Shown in pieces: positions 38,601 through 48,293 of a DNA stretch of 64,000 nt. Made by a program: the position numbers and the translations under genes. The DNA comes from Plantago elongata (taxonomy: Eukaryota > Streptophyta > Magnoliopsida > Lamiales > Plantaginaceae). Location of the stretch: positions 1 to 64,000 of the forward strand of contig JAYMSP010000140.1 of NCBI GenBank assembly GCA_036897095.1, in the 5' to 3' direction. Every line of letters begins with the position of its first letter. Positions within the stretch are counted from its first letter, which is position 1. The notes below the pieces were generated by a model, which did no database searches, was not told the DNA's origin, and saw only the letters and a program-made list of their open reading frames with translations.

Positions 38601-41174
38601 CTGTAAATTAAAACAATACAAACATCTTAGATTCATCATCATTCGTAAAATATGGTTAATGATTGTAAGACATCATAGTTTTTTGTAGATTAACCTATAT
38701 TGTAATTCGTCTATGTTCATATATTTGCGAATATGTTGTAATTTAAGAAGTTTTATGAAAAGTAGGACTTATGCATTATTTATATAACTTGTAGGGTCTT
38801 TTGCAATATATCAAAAAGTGTCCTACGTTTAACATGCCACTAAGTATACTGTCCATTCTGCTAAGAAAACTCATAGTAGTAAATAAAGAAACTTCATAAA
38901 AACTCACGGGAACTACAATGTATACTACTAAAATCCATACAGCAAAAAAAATCTTAACCAAAGTCTCCCGCATGCCAAATTTTCATTATGTACATCGGCT
39001 TTCCAACATGAATCAACACAGGCAGTAGACATTAAATATTAAGGACAAACTCACAAGCACGATGTGTACCATAAAAATGAAATAACATTTTCAATCTACC
39101 AACAAAGAACAGTTCATTGTATATAAATTAGTATTCTATCTTCCAGCATACGAAGAAGGAGAAAAAAGTACCTGGCCAAAAGTTCAACCGCTGCAGAACC
39201 ATACCCGCTCCTCATCGCACTAGGATGTGTGGCTATGCGTACAATTCGAGCACCAGAAAGACTTGGAAAAACAGTGTCCCTAAATTGCTCGCAAAATTTC
39301 CATGGAATTTGATCTCCAGAGGGCCCACGACCATCAGATAAGTTTTTAAGAGCAGACTTACGGGAAAGTTTACCTTCAAAGCATATTTGGATTACACAGA
39401 GAATATCAGGTAGGTGGTTCTTGCGCTCGTCAACAGGACCAAGCAGCACAAACAAGTGGTGAGCTGGATTATCTGCCATCACTTGCAGATCGTTTGGTGA
39501 ATTTTTGTAGTGAGACGCAACATACAGAGCCATCATCCTCTGCAAAAATATCTCACTGTCCTTGTGATAGGAGAAAAGTGTGTCTCGGTTCACATAGTAA
39601 AGATCACATTCGCTTGGTGGGGGTAGACTGCCGATACTAGGTACAGAGCTTGTGACATCCAAGCAGAGTAAATTATTAAGCCAGGACTCGATAGGATCAG
39701 CTGAAGCATATCGAATGGATTCACTAAGTTCAATCTTCTTGAAGAGCCGGCCTGAAAGGGTGGCATCTGTCCTTTTGCTTGCATTCTGATTTTGTTCTTC
39801 CAGTTGTTGAATCAACTTTAGAGACAAGGACCTCCCGGTACCTTCATATCCATTAACAGTTGACGAAAGAAATACAAGATAAGGACCAAGTAAGGACTTC
39901 ACAATTGGCAAAGGTATAGCTGCTGCTTCATCAACAACTAGTAATTCAACCTGTTAAGAAGTAGTGATAATTAAGCCCTTGTAATATAGTAATTAGTTTT
40001 AGAAAAAAATAACAATAATAACCAACAATTTAACCTGTGAGAGTTTTGCATGCTCATGTGGCAGAATGTACTGGATTGTTTGTCTGTGCTGCTTGTAGAT
40101 ATTCAACCGCACTGTAACATTCTTAAAATCAGTGTCCGTGCTCTTCACCACGTCATAATCCAAGTGCTCCTTATACTCGAGCATATCAAATCCTTTACAT
40201 ACAAACTCAAAGAGAGTTTTCAAATTATCCGGACTCGGTGCAGTGACATATATGTTTGAATACCCAGCAGCAACAGCTCCAGCTATTGCCAGACCAAGAG
40301 CAGCAGACTTCCCACGACCTCTAGCAGCAAGAAGTGCTATGGTGCTTTTAAGGCTCTTGTCCAGAATCGCATCTAGGAAAGTAATAACAGCTTTTCCCTG
40401 GTCCATAGTGCAGCATTTTCTAATAAGAGGACCAACAGGAAAATCATCATTCAACTGTTCCTTCAAATCCTTCAACTCTCTTTCAGCTTCCAATAACCCC
40501 TCAGAATCCTCTCGAGCTGGAAGTGGAGCAACTGACTTAATATGAGAAGATATTGGCAGAATATTCATCTCATCATCCATGACAACACAAGACCTGCAAG
40601 AAGCAATCGAAAGCAAGAAGCGTTCATTAAAACGCCCACAAATCTCAGAATGTGACTCTGTGCGGAACCTCTCATGAACATCCATAACCATAGTATGCAG
40701 CTTAGTGAGTGAGGAAAGAGAACGAATCAGCAATACGATCAACCCACCACCCTCAACAGTTTCAATAGTCCTGGCCAAAAGATTCGGCGTCAAAGCTTCA
40801 AAATCCTGCAATACACACATGCCAAATGTGTTCCCAAGAATCCTCTCAGATTCTTTATACTTGCAATATGTTATCCCAGTAGTTTCAAGAAAAAGAGTTA
40901 AAGGATCAGCCTTTTCTGGGTCCAACAAGCCCTGCCTCATCAACTTCTTCACTTGTTTCTGTCGCTTCTTCTTATGACTACTGATTTGAAGATCCTCCCT
41001 ATAACACCACAACACATTTGGCTTCGACTTCGCCGCTGAATTACCCAACATATAATGCAGATTGACAATCTGATCACGCGACTTGTCACCTACAATCACA
41101 AACATCGACCGATGCCTGGCCTTCACGCCATTTTCAATAAGAGTCCTAATCCGGTCATCCACCTTCTTCCTCAT
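35610..41174 (-). CDS. NAT10: RNA cytidine acetyltransferase, NAT10/Kre33 family
   Basis: Makes N4-acetylcytidine in 18S rRNA and some tRNAs and assists small-subunit ribosome assembly in the nucleolus. Three coding exons on the minus strand: 41174-40035, 39950-39172 and 36681-35610, joining in frame to about 996 residues, close to the family's usual 1000-1030. The N-terminal tRNA-binding/DUF1726-type region opens with MRKKVDDRIRTLIENGVKAR. The RecD-like helicase has Walker A at about residues 283-290 (ARGRGKSAALG) and a Walker B-like LLVVDEAAAIPLP at about 383. The acetyltransferase core shows VRIATHPSAMRSGYGSAA. A C-terminal tail rich in Lys and Ser (KKKDNKKSEKKRSK) fits nucleolar targeting. 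Intron 2 is 2.5 kb because it contains a transposon; the splice sites remain intact. No frame breaks are seen. Confidence 0.96.
36684..36771. repeat. 88-bp sequence shared with 45414-45501
   Basis: Lies in NAT10 intron 2, starting 3 bp from the exon 3 boundary. It matches 45414-45501 in the same orientation with three differences seen by eye (GATTGGTTTGTTAAATATAC, ACAATGCATGAAGCAAATGC are identical in both). Confidence 0.85.
36809..36948. repeat. Local repeats of a TAAGTATAC/CATTCTGC phrase
   Basis: Three to four imperfect copies of a 40-55 bp phrase with TAAGTATAC, GTCCATTCTGC, AAGAAAACTCATAGTAG and TAAATAATAAG. One further copy continues at 38841-38888 beyond the inserted transposon, showing that the element split an existing repeat array. 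Confidence 0.7.
36949..38840. mobile_element. Non-autonomous Mutator-like element (MULE) in NAT10 intron 2
   Basis: The ends are inverted repeats of about 40 bp: left GTGAATGTTAAACGCAGGAC followed by ACTTTTTTTACATATTGC; right, read on the other strand, GTGGCATGTTAAACGTAGGA followed by CACTTTTTGATATATTGC. The 9-bp sequence TAAGTATAC flanks it on both sides (36940-36948 and 38841-38849), the duplication size typical of Mutator elements. Caution: the same 9-mer is part of the local repeat array. About 1.9 kb, no transposase. The core holds a GC-rich, palindrome-dense block (37140-37400) and a further 900 bp of unusual composition (37490-38430), possibly captured DNA. Confidence 0.7.
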
Positions 41175-43146
41175 TCTACCGTCTCAATAACCGTGGCTGC
41201 CTGTGAAAAAAGAAGTGTCAGAGATAGAGTACTGTAATTCGTTGGATGTAACAGAGAGTAATCGTCAAAAAGAAAAAAGCTGGCTTTCGCTCAAATATAC
41301 AAAAAGCAACGATGTTTAGACGTTTATTCACACAGGCAGCTCATTAAACAGGGTACAGGACGCTATAGAGGCAAAATACAGCTACAATTTTATCTCAAAA
41401 TTGAAGAAACGAAGTAAAAAAATGGGCAAAAGGAAAAGATACCCAATTTGAATTACATAGATAATAGCTGGAATGTGCAGAATCGAAAAGTGTAGAACTA
41501 ACCAGACGGTGGTGTACTGCAGCGAGAAGAAGACGGCGATGGTTGTGTGTAGCTAGTACTGGTTGAGTGGCTGGCTGGTTCGAATATGGGAACCCTTCGT
41601 TAAACCCTGATTGGGTTTCTGAAGTATGCTTTTGTTTCCACAAATAGCCCCACGCTAGCTATGTTTTGATTATATACCTCGTATTCTCAAATTCGGTTAA
41701 CTCTTCGAAATAGAAAGATTCAAAACTTTTTCAAATGTTACAAAAATCATTACGAGTGATATAATGTGATCTATTTTGATATAAATTAAATCATATTTTT
41801 TTCAGTGTTCACAAAATTTTAATTTATAAATTCGTAGATAAAAGTTTATTAGAATTTAAAAGTCATAGTATTTTATATGAATTAGTTGTAAAAATATAAC
41901 ATTTTAAATAATTTTTTATTTACGTCGAAATTCAAAATATTATTTCAATATGCTATTTTTTCTACTTGTTTTTCCACCTGATTTATGTGAAATAAAACAA
42001 GAGATAGTAGTTAGGGACATACGCATTATTTCAACATCAGAGGGCTAAACAATATATATGAGGGTTAAAATTCAAAATTTTCAAAAATACTACATAAAAA
42101 TGTCCGAAGTTGGAGGGTGCTTCCCCCCCCCCCCCCCCCCCCCAAGGCCCCTGATAGTAGTTATCTAGTCGCAATACGCACATGCCAAAATGTATATGCA
42201 AGAATCCTCTCATAATTTTTATATACGTAGTGAGTAATTACAACAGTTTAAAAAAAAATGTGAGGAATTAAACTTTCCAAGACCAATATACTATGACCCA
42301 CTTGAAAGAAGATATATTAAATTTGACGTATAAAGTACTCCTCCAATAAAGACTTGTAAAGGGAGGATGATAATTAATAACCTTTGTAATATGGTATTGG
42401 GGAAAATTCAAACTAATAATGATTTGAGTTAAGATGACATTTAATAGCTCATGTGTAAAGTTGATGTTGAATTTCTCCTCCACCAACAAATTCGTCATTA
42501 GAATACCTTCACAAAATCATATCTTATTCATCTATCTTAAATCTTATGTCATTTTAAATGTGAATAGTCCAAAAAATGGATGCAATCTTTTTTTTTATGT
42601 TATTTTGTATATAAACATGGCGATGTTATATTGTTATTCATTTACATGTAACAATTTAAATTTTTTAAAAATATCGTATAAAAAAATATAGAGTTCTTGG
42701 AGTTTTAGAATAGCGGGTTAGAAAAAAGATTCTATCAAATTGTGGGAGTAGCATGTAATTCAAAAAATGTAGGAGGGTACATATATCTAATTACAGTTAG
42801 GGTTTTTGTCACCATCAAATCAAGCCAGACAACAGAGTCTAACAATGGCTAACAAGTATATCAACCAAATGTGATTTATTAAGGCTAAAGACTCGCCCTT
42901 TAGCAATTAAGAGAGGTTGGTTTACTTTCCTGTTCAAGTTCTTGAAGTTGATTGTAATTTTGTTTGCAGCTATGATTTCAATTTCCTCTTTCTAGATACT
43001 ACTGTTTACTGCTAGTACTAGGGATTTGGTGATTCGTTTCGTTTCTTTGTTGCTTTCCTGATACCCATTTCCCTGTTTTGTATCCTCTATTTGCAGTTTC
43101 TTGCTTCTTGGCAACCCTAATTAATCAGAAAAAACCTATCTTGGCT
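41175..43146. other. Divergent spacer between NAT10 and the mTERF gene
   Basis: NAT10 leader and promoter at about 41175-41640, with a likely 5' UTR intron (AG/GT-like sites near 41205-41500). Then AT-rich spacer with a pure run of 21 cytosines at 42123-42143. The mTERF leader is near 42900-43146, with CTATTTGCAG at 43088-43097 possibly a 5' UTR acceptor. No other gene seen. Confidence 0.4.
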
Positions 43147-43845
43147 ATGATGATGGCAAACTCTTTGCTTCTCCCCAAGTCATCTTTCTATTCCCAACCC
43201 AAAGTTTCTTCCTTTTTTACTCTGACCTCTACCAAGAATCAGCAAACTATGACTGTTTCGATGCACAGACACCATTTCTGTCTTCAAGCAGCGAAACATG
43301 CTTCTTTGAGCGATCTCACAAGCCGTCAAGAAGCTAATTCTATGCTGTCATTCCTTAAAGAAAGGGGGTTTTCAGATACTGAGCTGGAGAAATTCATGGC
43401 TTGTACAAATGAGACTTGGAAGCGCAAGTTGGAGAGTTTCGAGCATTTGGGGTTTTCGGAAGACGACGTTGCGAGGATGTTAAGGAGTTCGCCGCAGGTG
43501 TTCAGGCAGTCGGAGGAGAAAATGCAGAAGGTTATAGAGGTTTTGCTTCAGACTGGGAACTATGACTTGTCGACTATTGTTAGCTACCCTATTTGTCTCT
43601 CGTACAGTGTCGAAGAGAGGTATAAGCCACGCCTGGAAGTTTTAAATGAGTTGGCAAGGAGAAATATGCTTGACAAGTGGCCGAGGATTTCAGCACTTTG
43701 CCAGATGCCTGACAAGAGGTTTTTTGAGAAATATGTGGAACCTTATATTGATATACTTGGGGATACAGTCCTTGCAAAGAATGCCGTCAGTTACAAGGTG
43801 AAGAGTGAGACTTGCTCAACAAAAGGTGCTCGAGTCAGTTATTAA
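43147..43845 (+). CDS. Short mTERF-domain protein, organelle-targeted
   Basis: Plant mTERF proteins bind organelle nucleic acids and affect transcription, splicing or ribosome function in plastids or mitochondria. The frame opens further upstream without ATG; three consecutive ATGs at 43147 give the likely start, followed by a Ser-rich, basic leader suited to a transit peptide (NSLLLPKSSFYSQPKVSSFF). The protein is about 232 residues. mTERF-type helical repeats are seen in KRKLESFEHLGFSEDDVARM, LRSSPQVFRQSEEKMQKVIE, and the C-terminal YPICLSYSVEERYKPRLEVL and MPDKRFFEKYVEPY. Most plant members have about 350-450 residues and more repeats; here the leader runs almost directly into the last repeats, as if the middle repeats were lost. 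No intron is needed. It may be a functional short form or a remnant. Confidence 0.85.
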   Translation: MMMANSLLLPKSSFYSQPKVSSFFTLTSTKNQQTMTVSMHRHHFCLQAAKHASLSDLTSRQEANSMLSFLKERGFSDTELEKFMACTNETWKRKLESFEHLGFSEDDVARMLRSSPQVFRQSEEKMQKVIEVLLQTGNYDLSTIVSYPICLSYSVEERYKPRLEVLNELARRNMLDKWPRISALCQMPDKRFFEKYVEPYIDILGDTVLAKNAVSYKVKSETCSTKGARVSY

Positions 43846-45664
43846 ATATGCATCTTATATTGGCACTATAACGGCTGCGTGGTCTACAGAATAGGGAAGT
43901 TGCTTACGCTAGTTTTCGTTTGTAATAGTCATATGTTGCTCATGTCCAGTATTCCGTCGAGTTGAATAGAAATAGTTTTAGCTCTGAGATATCATTGCTG
44001 TTTTGTTATCTGGATATGTCTATACTTCCATCCTTGTATAAATGAACCATGTCTTGATAATGCAGTATATCTGTGATATATGGCAATTGAATCCATTATC
44101 CTATTGTTGTTGTATTGCATTTGATCTTATTGCTAATGCCCCTCAGTACATGTCTAGTAAGAAATCTCATGTCATTCGTTTTCTGTTCTTTTAAGTGTGA
44201 CCGCCACTGTCCGTGTGCGACTCATGGTGACGGCTAATGAAGTTTGTGTTCAGAATTCCTGATTGAGTTTATCTCTGATGTCCTTTACTTACCTTCTGCG
44301 GGAACAATATTTCTGTCTTATGAGTGTGGTTTTATGATTAGGCAAAAAGATAAGTTATTGACCATGGTATCTTAAATTTTTTTAGCAAGAAGTAACCTAA
44401 GTGGGAAGATGTACTACATGTCTTTGCAACGATTTCCTAAGAGGTGAATGGCGTGTGAGAAATAGTGATTAATAGTGATTAATTTTGAGATTATAACGGG
44501 GTGATAAGAGATATTTCATCTCAAGATGCCAATTGGATGGAATTATTGTCTGATGTCTGTACATTCTGGGTGGGATTGTGCGTCTTCATGGTAAGTAGCT
44601 CACATGCTTTTGGGATCAAGATTTTGAGGGTGCTAAGTATATCAGATTGAATTTTACCTGTTCCCTAACGAAGACTAACTAGTGTTGCTAAGGTACTTGG
44701 CTTTTAGGTGTAATTCAAATCTACCTGGTACACTCTTTGGGGCATGGAATTTAAGCCATCCGAACATAAATCAAGAATGTGATCCCAAAGGAGGGTAATT
44801 TGCAAACCTAGTAGTGCTGCACATGGGGAAAAATGAATCTGGTGAACTGGAAAGCCATGGAACTCACTTCCCAAGGTTCCAGATGCCTGTATATTTGTTG
44901 TTGCTGTTGAACCTTGGGGATATCCTCACTGGAAACATACCAACTGTTCGAACAATCTGTGTGGATAATATTACGCCTGTTAGCCTTCACTGGTGGCTTC
45001 AGCAATGCATATACACGAGGAACAAAAAGATCGCGGAAACCGGCTCCTACCGTTATACACTGCAATCTAAGGTGACTCACTTTCGGCCTCTTATGATAAT
45101 TAATCGCCTTTTAAACTTTTAGTCATTCCAAATTCTCATGGTTTAGATGCTTTTTCCAGTCAACTTCTAAAACATCAACTATTCCAGTTCTGTATTGTGG
45201 AACATTGGATTTCAGGTTCTGGGCAATGTACCTGGGACAAGTTTCTTTTCCTACAAGGTATCGTCTTAAACGTTTTGTTTCTGTTTAAATATTGATTGTT
45301 GAGCATGATCTTAGACATTGATAATTATTGTGTGTTCTTTCAAAACAAAACACGAATATAGTTCTTCTTGTGTATTTTCAAGTTTGCTCCACCCAGAGTT
45401 CATAAATCAACGCGGACTTTGATTGGTTTGTTAAATATACACAATGCATGAAGCAAATGCAATATGAATCTATGTTTCTTCTAAAACATGAACATTAACA
45501 TGTTACATTTTCCTACTCGAGACAGAAACCTTACAAACAAACACGTTTTCCTCACCTAAATTCACAGTTAAACACATGACATGCATTGGAAATGTCAACA
45601 GATGCAGAAAGATTCCACAAGTTGTATTTACAGCAACCATTTCCTTTCCTACAATTAGGTAACA
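43846..45664. other. Spacer after mTERF, before the PUB gene 3' end
   Basis: mTERF 3' UTR, then spacer. Open stretches on both strands at about 44808-45122 are not recognised as any family and begin without ATG. A tandem AATAGTGATT motif lies at 44461-44480. The 88-bp NAT10-intron copy is at 45414-45501. Confidence 0.4.
45414..45501. repeat. Copy of NAT10 intron 2 sequence
   Basis: 88 bp matching 36684-36771 with three differences by eye, in the same orientation. The matching ends abruptly at both sides. It lies between the mTERF and PUB genes and includes no exon sequence. Confidence 0.85.
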
Positions 45665-48293
45665 TCATGGTAAATGTTCAGCATCACTCATCAGCTTCAG
45701 CATTGAATTGGCTTTCCTCTGTCCTCTCTCTGTACCATTATTCGAAACTTCAACCAAATGTTCATAAACACCAAACTGTAAAGCAGCCAGAATCAGGTTA
45801 CTATTATTTGATCCTAATTCCAGAAGAACTGCAGTTGCACATTCCTTGTTCTTTGGACTACCTTCTCTGATGAAACTCACTAAAATTTCAATAAATGGAA
45901 GATCAGCAAGTTCTTGCCTCCCTTCTGGACTCGATGCAAGAACTAACAATAATGATAGAGACTCATTAACCATATCCAGTTTTTCATCATGGAGTACTTT
46001 AAGCAAAGGTGTAATGATCCCAGCTTCGATAGCCTTTGACTTATTTGAGTGTGTTAGGCATAAATTGAATAGTGCCGTTATAGCATCCTTTTTCCCTCGG
46101 ATTGTTCCGGTTTTTAACAGATCCACCAATAAAGGTATCCCATTCAAAAATCCTATTTTACTCTTGTTTTCATCAAGCATAGACAAGCTGAACAATGCTG
46201 CAGCAGAATTTTCTTTGGCACCAATAGAACCTTTATTCAATATCTCAATTATTGCAGGAATTGGATCCTTTCCAGATATAAGTTTCTTGTTGGACTCGTC
46301 GATGGATAAATTCAATAGGGCAGTTACAGCATGTTCTTGGATTTTTGAATCAGGATAAGATAAAAGGTGAACAAGGGGCGGGATGCCTTGGGCATTAGCA
46401 ATCATAATCCTGTTTTCAGAGCTTTCTTTCGATAGTAAACGAATCTTTCTTACAGCTTCTCGCTGCTCATCTAATTTACTTGAAGATAAGTTTTGCACCA
46501 AACCCAAGATTTTATCATTAGCTGTAGTAGTAGCAGGAGAGGGGGTTCCTGTACTTACAAGTTTCTCCCTTATAGGAAGTGGAAAGTTGTTCTTCTCACA
46601 CCAATGTAGAATCAAATTCTTGAGAGCAAAGTTTTGGGCTAATGACAAGTGTGCCAAAACTTGTCCAGTTTTTGGGCAAGTCCGGTGATCCGAATCCAGC
46701 CACTGTTGTATGCTCTCCCTTTCATACGTCTACGTACAAAAGAAAATGGAAATTCAGCATAGCTATTCTCATCATTACTGGGTCAGATCATGCAATCTGC
46801 ATATTTAACAGGCAATCCTTGGAACAAAAGTCCATGAGATTTAAAGTGATTTTCTTCCTCAACATAGTTATTTACCTGTCCTGTTGCAACAATGACTGGA
46901 TCCGTCATAATCTCCAACGTGATTGGGCATAAAAATTCATTAGGAATAGAGGCAGGCAACTTTGGAATTGGCTTAGGTTCTTTTGGCTCATCTTGGGTGT
47001 CATTTTCCACAATACCTGCCACCTGCTTGAATTTACTCAAAAGATATCGAATCTGTTGAGTGCTCTCTGCATTGTGTCCCCGTCTCTCTTTAACTAGTTT
47101 TTGTATAGCTACAGTTTCTGTCTTCAGGTCCTCGGCTGTACGCAAGGCAAGCTTATTAGCTAGCCTTTCTATACTTGCACTATTTGCATTTCGGTCATTA
47201 TTCGTGGATAAGGCCACCATTAAATCCATAGCCAACTCCATGTCTTGTGTGTCCGTTCGTGTTCTGGCTCTTTTTAGTTGCACTCGGAGCAACTCCATCT
47301 GCAATTTATTGCACAAAACCTTAGTTATCTATGTATAGAAAGGGCATCACTACCCACCCTTATTACTTAGGTTGCATGCATGCATATTTCCCATGTTTTC
47401 AGAAACTCTGCACCAGAATAGTGCTGAAAACTCTTCCTGCGGTTGCAAAGAAAGGAATTTTGGTGCAGAGTTTCTGAAAACATGTGAATATTCGGTTTGG
47501 CTGCAACAGAAAACGAATCATGGAATATGGCAAAAGTTGCTGATAACATGCGTCAAGTACTCTTCTGGCATTATGGTACATCTCAGAAGACATTCAAGGC
47601 TCATTGCTATCTGTGTGTTTTTTGAGGATTAATCTGGATTCAAAATACTGTTTGATGACTCTTTCACGTTGAACCACATTATCACCAACAGACTTGCATT
47701 CGTCGTTGTGATCGGTGAATATATCACATTATACTACATAGTACTAACAACAACAGGACTTGCATTCATTCAAGTAATCTACCTGTTCTTTCTCTTCGTC
47801 CGATATTCCAAGCTCATCATACGGCATCCCCTTCAAAGCTTGACTTATCTTATCATAAACCGAATGAAAACGAACCTTCATTGCCTCACTTTCCAAAACC
47901 TGCACATCCAACAGCCAAATTAACATCCCCAGAAATCTCAGCAGCTTAGAAAAAAAGAAAAGGAAAATGCATTGCAATAACAACCAGATAGATTTTGCTG
48001 CCAGCATGACACATCTTCAACAATTTCAAAGCCGAACGGAATGCCCTGTGCAATCTCCTCAAACATTCGATCCCCGAATTAGGAATCGTCCTATCAACAT
48101 CCCTAATTCCATCCAGAACGGGCGAAAAAAGCTTCAACCTCCTGACGAGATTCAAACATTCCTTCCTCTGCGTCTTCCTGAATTCACCAATCGTCTTGAC
48201 AGACTCGATAATGCATGCGATTTCTCCAACCAGGTGATCCCTTCGAGCCGTAGGGCTACCGTGGTTGGAAACAGACTTCTGATCATCCTCCAT
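45665..48293 (-). CDS. PUB15: U-box/ARM-repeat E3 ubiquitin ligase, PUB15-type
   Basis: Plant U-box proteins transfer ubiquitin from an E2 enzyme to target proteins. Four coding exons on the minus strand: 48293-47985, 47899-47783, 47298-46876 and 46729-45665, in frame for about 637 residues, as in the PUB12-15 group. Domains in order: the U-box N-terminal domain (about 1-240; [20 protein letters not shown] spans the exon 1/2 junction), the U-box from about 260 to 335 ([47 protein letters not shown]), then ARM repeats to the end ([56 protein letters not shown]). The U-box is divided by intron 3 after ATGQ. The wording [20 protein letters not shown] is closest to PUB15 as I remember it; PUB13/14 remain possible. 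Confidence 0.94.
47392..47484. repeat. Perfect 24-bp inverted repeat in a PUB intron
   Basis: CATGTTTTCAGAAACTCTGC (47392 on) and its exact inverse end at 47484; each arm is 24 bp with a 45-bp loop. It lies in the intron between exons 2 and 3. It could be a tiny MITE or form an RNA hairpin. Confidence 0.8.

Noticed and set aside
43078-43146. Upstream extension of the mTERF frame
   Set aside because: The extension would begin at TTG; the three ATGs at 43147 are the better start for a eukaryotic mRNA.
44808-45122. Open frames on both strands between mTERF and PUB
   Set aside because: Neither begins with a convincing ATG or matches a family I know; kept as spacer.
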